Shown here: positions 14,770-15,574 of the stretch, in pieces
How the letters are laid out: each line of letters opens with the position of its first letter
Position numbering within the stretch: position 1 is the first letter of the stretch
From: a bacterium
Lineage (GTDB): Bacteria > Babelota > Babeliae > Babelales > RVW-14
Length of the DNA stretch: 15,574 nucleotides
Assembly (NCBI GenBank): GCA_023249895.1
Contig: JAHFBS010000006.1
Location: 1-15,574 of the forward strand
Direction: 5' to 3'
Position numbers and translations under genes: made by a program
The notes under the pieces: generated by a model
Told to the model about the DNA's origin: nothing
What the model saw: the letters and a program-made list of their open reading frames with translations, nothing else
Database searches by the model: none

Positions 14770-14844
14770 TGGTTGGGGCGGGAGGATTCGAACCTCCGAA
14801 TGGCGGAATCAAAATCCGCTGCCTTACCACTTGGCTACGCCCCA
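14770..14844 (-). tRNA. tRNA-Gln (anticodon UUG)
   Basis: The cloverleaf is complete on the minus strand. The acceptor arm TGGGGCG (from 14844) pairs with CGCCCCA. The anticodon stem GCGGA/TCCGC holds the seven-base loop TTTTGAT with anticodon TTG. The T-arm GGAGG-TTCGAAT-CCTCC is perfect. Discriminator A (14773) and an encoded CCA (14770-14772) follow. The first pair U1-A72 is typical of bacterial tRNA-Gln. It sits between spoVG (16 bases upstream) and lpxA (19 bases downstream), with no promoter of its own visible. Confidence 0.97.
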
Positions 14845-14860
14845 TCAAGCGTGACGTTTC

Positions 14861-15121
14861 TTATTCTTCGCCGACGGTTTTTTTGTATTCTTCGATGATA
14901 CGATTTTCAATGACCTGTCGCATATCGGCGTTGAGCGGATGAACGATGTCTTTGAACGAGCCGTCTTTTTTGCGACGTGACGGCATCGAAACGAAATAAC
15001 CGTTGTCGCTTTTAATAATCTTCATGTCCCGCACAATGAAGCATCCGTCGAAAACCATTGTTGCGTAGCCCTTAAGGCGTCCCTCGTTTGCTGGAAAAAC
15101 CTTTACTTCTGTTATATCCAT
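14861..15121 (-). CDS. spoVG: SpoVG-family nucleic-acid-binding regulator
   Basis: 86 residues from the ATG at 15121. GGAGAG lies six bases upstream and the product begins with the canonical MDITEVKVFPANEGRLKGYA. A longer frame upstream to 15178 is only the translated leader. The family is a small dimeric DNA/RNA-binding regulator, first described in sporulating Bacillus but widespread in non-sporulating bacteria. The conserved core FVSMPSRR and DIVHPLNADMRQVIE is present without change. The presence of this gene does not imply sporulation. It is preceded by a strong promoter and followed at once by tRNA-Gln, so a spoVG-tRNA (and possibly lpxA) primary transcript is likely. Confidence 0.96.
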   Translation of the reverse strand: MDITEVKVFPANEGRLKGYATMVFDGCFIVRDMKIIKSDNGYFVSMPSRRKKDGSFKDIVHPLNADMRQVIENRIIEEYKKTVGEE

Positions 15122-15221
15122 AAGCGTCTCTCCGGTTTGCTTCGTGGTAGCGGGCGACTTGCGTCGTTTATGCTGCACACCGAGCGATAAAACCTTTTAA
15201 AACCATGCCAAAGACAGCCTA

Positions 15222-15250
15222 AATCTAAAGATGCAGTCTCTTTTTGTCAA
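15222..15250 (-). promoter_or_regulatory. sigma70-type promoter of spoVG
   Basis: On the minus strand: perfect -35 TTGACA (15245-15250), exactly 17 bases of spacer, and -10 TAGATT (15222-15227, four of six). The predicted start is near 15215, giving a leader of about 94 bases. This leader contains a small CGAC-GCAA-GTCG stem with a GNRA-type loop (15155-15166). Confidence 0.65.
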
Positions 15251-15283
15251 TATTTTTTAAATTACTTAATTCTCCTTACAAAA

Positions 15284-15574
15284 TTATATTTTGACCAGTG
15301 CTCGCAACTTGGCCGATCGGGAAGAAGGATTACGTGCGAGTTCTGCCTCTGTTGCCGTTATCGGTTTTGGTGTAAGTATAGTGCAAAAACTTTGTTGCGA
15401 TTTAAAAAAAGTTTTGACGATGCGATCTTCAAGCGAGTGAAAACTGATGCACACCATCCGCCCCTCAGATTTTAAAAATCCAAAACCGGAACTCAAAAAT
15501 ATTCGTATATTTTCAAGCTCACTATTTACCGCAATGCGGAGCGCTTGAAAAGTGCGTGTTGCAGGATGAATGCC
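15284..15574 (-). CDS. rsmH: 16S rRNA (cytosine-1402-N4)-methyltransferase, C-terminal part (5' end outside window)
   Basis: SAM-dependent methyltransferase (MraW) that modifies C1402 in the decoding centre of 16S rRNA. The last 96 residues are present and run in frame to the window edge, with no internal start needed. The conserved [17 protein letters not shown] block is followed by [14 protein letters not shown] (the family's ISFHSLEDR signature). The typical C-terminus is [20 protein letters not shown] plus AKLRALVKI. The SAM-binding N-terminal part is off the window. rsmH normally opens the dcw cluster ahead of ftsL, but here spoVG follows, 162 bases downstream with its own promoter, and there is no ftsL. 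Confidence 0.96.
   Translation of the reverse strand, partial: GIHPATRTFQALRIAVNSELENIRIFLSSGFGFLKSEGRMVCISFHSLEDRIVKTFFKSQQSFCTILTPKPITATEAELARNPSSRSAKLRALVKI

Noticed and set aside
14861..15178. 105-residue version of SpoVG starting at 15178
   Set aside because: The family starts at MDITEVKVFPANEG, and a strong GGAGAG precedes the ATG at 15121. The extra 19 residues are translated leader.
1..15574. CRISPR array, insertion sequence, phage or plasmid modules
   Set aside because: No regularly spaced repeats, transposase, integrase or replication-initiator signatures were seen on either strand.

Overview
The window looks like part of a Gram-negative genome of moderate-to-low GC content. It carries the Kdo/heptose and lipid A genes hldE, lpxA and lpxI, the peptidoglycan and division genes murD and ftsW, and also spoVG and an ATP-dependent DNA ligase. 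It is also rich in small exported proteins that I cannot match to a known family. Together these suggest an intracellular or otherwise host-associated lineage such as Candidatus Dependentiae (TM6). That is an inference from gene content, not something the sequence proves. TGA is used as a stop (lpxA and the oxidoreductase gene), so the standard bacterial code applies.

Layout. At 1-752 (+) is the C-terminal part of an ATP-dependent DNA ligase. It converges, with two bases between the stops, on an exported M48-type zinc protease (755-1759, -). That protease has a promoter candidate framed by a perfect 13-bp inverted repeat. Next, 1955-3379 (-) is a three-gene operon of small exported helical proteins. 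Two of them are recognisable tandem paralogues, and the operon ends in a strong intrinsic terminator at 1893-1922. A fourth small exported protein (3613-3993) is divergent from them.

From 4094 to 8298 (+) lies an envelope block: hldE (ADP-heptose synthesis), murD and ftsW. After it, behind a near-consensus promoter, is an 838-residue exported protein of unknown function (8426-10942). A palindrome resembling dispersed REP-type repeats (10961-10982) separates this gene from a convergent exported fucosyltransferase-like protein (11013-12089, -).

The right third is all on the minus strand, reading leftwards from the window edge: rsmH (5' end outside), a sigma70-type promoter, spoVG, tRNA-Gln(UUG), lpxA, a Gfo/Idh/MocA oxidoreductase and lpxI. 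The last three are linked by two ATGA stop/start overlaps and probably form one translationally coupled lipid A unit. The oxidoreductase sits between lpxA and lpxI, and the usual QDLK substrate motif of LpxA is altered. This raises the possibility that the lipid A precursor is non-standard, for example made from a 3-amino sugar as in GnnA/GnnB organisms. A terminator-like hairpin lies inside the first codons of lpxA, directly downstream of the tRNA.
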